Below are positions 62,322 to 64,000 of a stretch of 64,000 bases of DNA, piece by piece. Both the position numbers and the translations under genes were made by a program. The stretch spans positions 53,728 through 117,727 of the forward strand of contig CAIZNH010000015.1 in the NCBI GenBank assembly GCA_903934325.1. Reading direction: 5' to 3'. How positions within the stretch are numbered: the first letter of the stretch is position 1; every line of letters starts with the position of its first letter. This DNA is from an uncultured Alphaproteobacteria bacterium (lineage in GTDB: Bacteria; Pseudomonadota; Alphaproteobacteria; Sphingomonadales; Sphingomonadaceae). The notes under the pieces are model-generated. The model searched no databases. It was not told where the DNA came from and was given only the letters and a program-made list of their open reading frames with translations.

Positions 62322-63505
62322 GCAGCAAGGACTCTTTCGCTTGAAGGACGGCGGAATGCCGCCGGGTCAGCAATGAAACGCTCCACCACCTCGAAATGGC
62401 CATCCCAGCGCCTCGGGACAAAGCCCTTCGCACGCTGCTGGGCCGGCTGTTCGAGCGCGGCAAGCACCGCCTGTTCCCAGCCATCAAGGCAGGCCGGATC
62501 GATCAGGCAGGCTGCACCCTGCCCGATTTCGCGCAGCACCGGAAGGTCGCTCGCGATAACGGGCGTTCCGGCCGCGAGTGCCTCAACGAAAGGCAGGCCG
62601 AATCCCTCCGCAAGCGTGGGCATGAGCAGCGCCCTTGCGTGATGCATCAGGCGCGCGAGTTCGGCGTCGCAGCAGGCGGCATGGTGTTCGACATGGGCCT
62701 GTAGCGCAGGGTTGGCCGCCAAAGGCGCCAGAATATCGCCCGTCAATGGCCCGGTCTGCCCGACAAGCACCAGTCTAGGCGTATCGTCTCCGAGACGAGT
62801 GGCAAGGCGCGCCCAAAGATCCAGCAGCAGACGGTGGTTCTTGCGCGGCTCGATCGTGGCAACGCAGAGGAAAAAGGGACGGCTCTCGGCGGGCGGCTGA
62901 GAGGCGGCGGGCGGCAGGGTTTCCCCTGCCAGATGCGCGACCGCGAACGGCGGCAGCGGCAACCCACGCGCCGCTGCAAAGGCGGCGAGTTCATCGGCGA
63001 CGGCGTGTGATCCGAGGATGATCCCCTCGGCACTTTCCAGCGCACTTTCCACCCGCCCGAGGTGCCGGCGCACGGCGTGCGGGCGGGAGAATTCCGGATG
63101 CATCACCGGGATCAGATCATGGAGGAAATAGAACGGGCGCAGCCGGTGCTGCCGCGCCCAGCCGTGGTGCACGGGCAGATCGAAATCGGTGTGCCCGATA
63201 TTGAGATAGGCGCGGCCCGCGATCCGCTCCCGCGCCGGGCGGGCAATCAGCGCCGCGGAAAGCTGCCGCGCGATCCGCCGGCGCATTCCCGGTGCACGAT
63301 GTTCCAGCACATCGAAAAGCGCGGCCGAGGGCGCAGGTTCAAGCACGCGGATCACTCCGCGATGCTGCACCACCGCCTGGGCACGGTGGCGGAAGTGGCG
63401 CAAATAGGCGCGGCAGACGCGATCAATCCCGGTGGGGTGACGCCCGGTCCAGCCGAGCGCGACCAGCCGCGTGACGTCAAGCAGCACGGGCGCGCCGCTA
63501 TCCAC
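62318..63505 (-). CDS. Glycosyltransferase family 4 protein, first gene of export operon
   Basis: This ~395-aa GT-B enzyme has an N-terminal domain starting VLLDVTRLVALGWTGRHPTG and a donor domain with ATIEPRKNHRLLLDLWARLA and LAEGFGLPFVEALAAGTPVI, the GT4 signature. The open frame extends upstream to a TTG at 63583, but the extra residues are not family-like; GTG 63505 with GAGAG upstream, or GTG 63487, are better candidates. It begins the operon whose order is GT, KpsE-like, permease, ATPase, methyltransferase, GT, OPX. Confidence 0.88.
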   Translation of the reverse strand: MDSGAPVLLDVTRLVALGWTGRHPTGIDRVCRAYLRHFRHRAQAVVQHRGVIRVLEPAPSAALFDVLEHRAPGMRRRIARQLSAALIARPARERIAGRAYLNIGHTDFDLPVHHGWARQHRLRPFYFLHDLIPVMHPEFSRPHAVRRHLGRVESALESAEGIILGSHAVADELAAFAAARGLPLPPFAVAHLAGETLPPAASQPPAESRPFFLCVATIEPRKNHRLLLDLWARLATRLGDDTPRLVLVGQTGPLTGDILAPLAANPALQAHVEHHAACCDAELARLMHHARALLMPTLAEGFGLPFVEALAAGTPVIASDLPVLREIGQGAACLIDPACLDGWEQAVLAALEQPAQQRAKGFVPRRWDGHFEVVERFIADPAAFRRPSSERVLAA

Positions 63506-63646
63506 GGCTGCCGCTCTCGGCGCACAGGCGACGGGCGAGGCATCGATTGTCAGGCGCGGACAACATAGGGCGGGCTTCCACAAGCAGGCGGCAGCGAGTC
63601 AGGAAGGGCTTGTGACAGGTCTGCCCCCTCCGTCTCAAGCAAATAT

Positions 63647-63663
63647 GCCCCCGCTTCGGGGGT
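63647..63663. terminator. Hairpin between the right-edge gene and the export operon
   Basis: CCCCC-GCTTC-GGGGG, optionally with a further G-C pair, lies 15 bp after the stop of the right-edge minus-strand gene, in a 175-bp gap. It could stop that gene's transcript before the glycosyltransferase gene. No T-run, so support is moderate. Confidence 0.45.
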
Positions 63664-63678
63664 ATCCCCGCTATGCGC

Positions 63679-64000
63679 CTAGCCGTAGAACTCCGGCGCG
63701 ATCATCGGTGCGACAAAGGCGAGGCTGGCCATGTCGATCATGCCCGGCGTGGGAGCATCATCGCCGCCCATCCCTGCGAGCACGGCGCGGCCGAGATTGT
63801 TGCTCTCCGACACCGCGACAGTTTCATCGGTAAGGCCCTGCACACCGCCGCTGGTGTTCGGGAACCACCCCGCCCAGGTGTCCGGCCCGAAGCCGTTGGC
63901 GGTGAGGTAGTCGATCACCTCCTGCTGGCTCTGGTAGTTGGCGTAGCGGATGTTTCCATCGGCATGCATCAGGGCGCGCAGGTAGGCCGTGCCGTCGGTC
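63679..64000 (-). CDS. Hypothetical protein, C-terminal part (N-terminus beyond window)
   Basis: The frame is open through the right edge, so about 106 C-terminal residues are visible. They include YLRALMHADGNIRYANYQSQ, FGPDTWAGWFPNTSGGVQGL and an Ala/Met-rich hydrophobic end (MIDMASLAFVAPMIAPEFYG). No domain is recognised. It is Asp/Gly/Asn rich, as in secreted or surface proteins, but the length is too short for assignment. A hairpin follows its stop. Confidence 0.6.
   Translation of the reverse strand, partial: TDGTAYLRALMHADGNIRYANYQSQQEVIDYLTANGFGPDTWAGWFPNTSGGVQGLTDETVAVSESNNLGRAVLAGMGGDDAPTPGMIDMASLAFVAPMIAPEFYG

Overview
The window is GC-rich, densely coded DNA with many 1-8 bp ATGA/TGATG gene overlaps. 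It looks like the chromosome of an alphaproteobacterium in the Sphingomonadales, probably close to Erythrobacteraceae. The basis is a SciP/DUF1153 regulator, a DUF3035 lipoprotein, a large TonB receptor beside a catabolic cluster, 'TTCGACAGGCTCAGGGCGAAC'-type and 'GTCATTGCGAGC'-type dispersed palindromes, and the codon usage. This assignment is inferred from gene content, not from a marker-gene tree.

Region 1 (1-18328) is a catabolic cluster. It holds the end of a molybdopterin oxidoreductase, an MDR reductase, two ThuA-like proteins, a limonene-epoxide-hydrolase-type enzyme, a cytochrome P450, two acyl-CoA dehydrogenases, an OB-fold DUF35 protein coupled to an SCP2/Ltp-type thiolase, and two SDRs (one of the dienoyl-CoA-reductase type). 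A low-GC orphan gene follows, then a minus-strand block: SnoaL-like protein, free-standing lipoyl domain, 2-oxoacid dehydrogenase E1 beta and alpha, and an SDR whose catalytic Tyr is Phe. A 922-aa TonB-dependent receptor closes the region. Together these suggest uptake, oxygenation and beta-oxidation-like breakdown of a branched or isoprenoid/sterol-like compound; the substrate is not determined.

Region 2 (18794-29101) is housekeeping: tRNA-Thr(GGT), then a translationally coupled run gpmA-purE-purK-folA-ribF-ileS-lspA-DUF3035 lipoprotein, a CNNM/CBS transporter-like protein and an OmpA-type lipoprotein. Region 3 (29255-36739) holds an inositol-monophosphatase-family enzyme, sucC without sucD, etfBA behind a perfect 14-bp palindrome, a TonB-C-domain secreted protein and a DUF445 protein. 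Region 4 (36787-50817) holds an RND efflux pair (the pump has an extra ~115-residue membrane insert), GlsB-type protein, sciP, mnmA, a canonical parS site, a serine hydrolase, PhzF, pdxH, a DnaJ-like co-chaperone, YihY and fabI.

Region 5 (50814-64000) is the most unusual part. Myo-inositol-phosphate synthase, an inositol-phosphate-cytidylyltransferase-like NTase and two CDP-alcohol phosphotransferases lie next to a seven-gene minus-strand operon for ABC-dependent polysaccharide export (OPX lipoprotein, KpsE/M/T-like proteins, glycosyltransferases, methyltransferase). The arrangement suggests that CDP-inositol chemistry supplies an envelope lipid or a capsule-like glycan. No CRISPR array, rRNA, transposase or prophage was seen.
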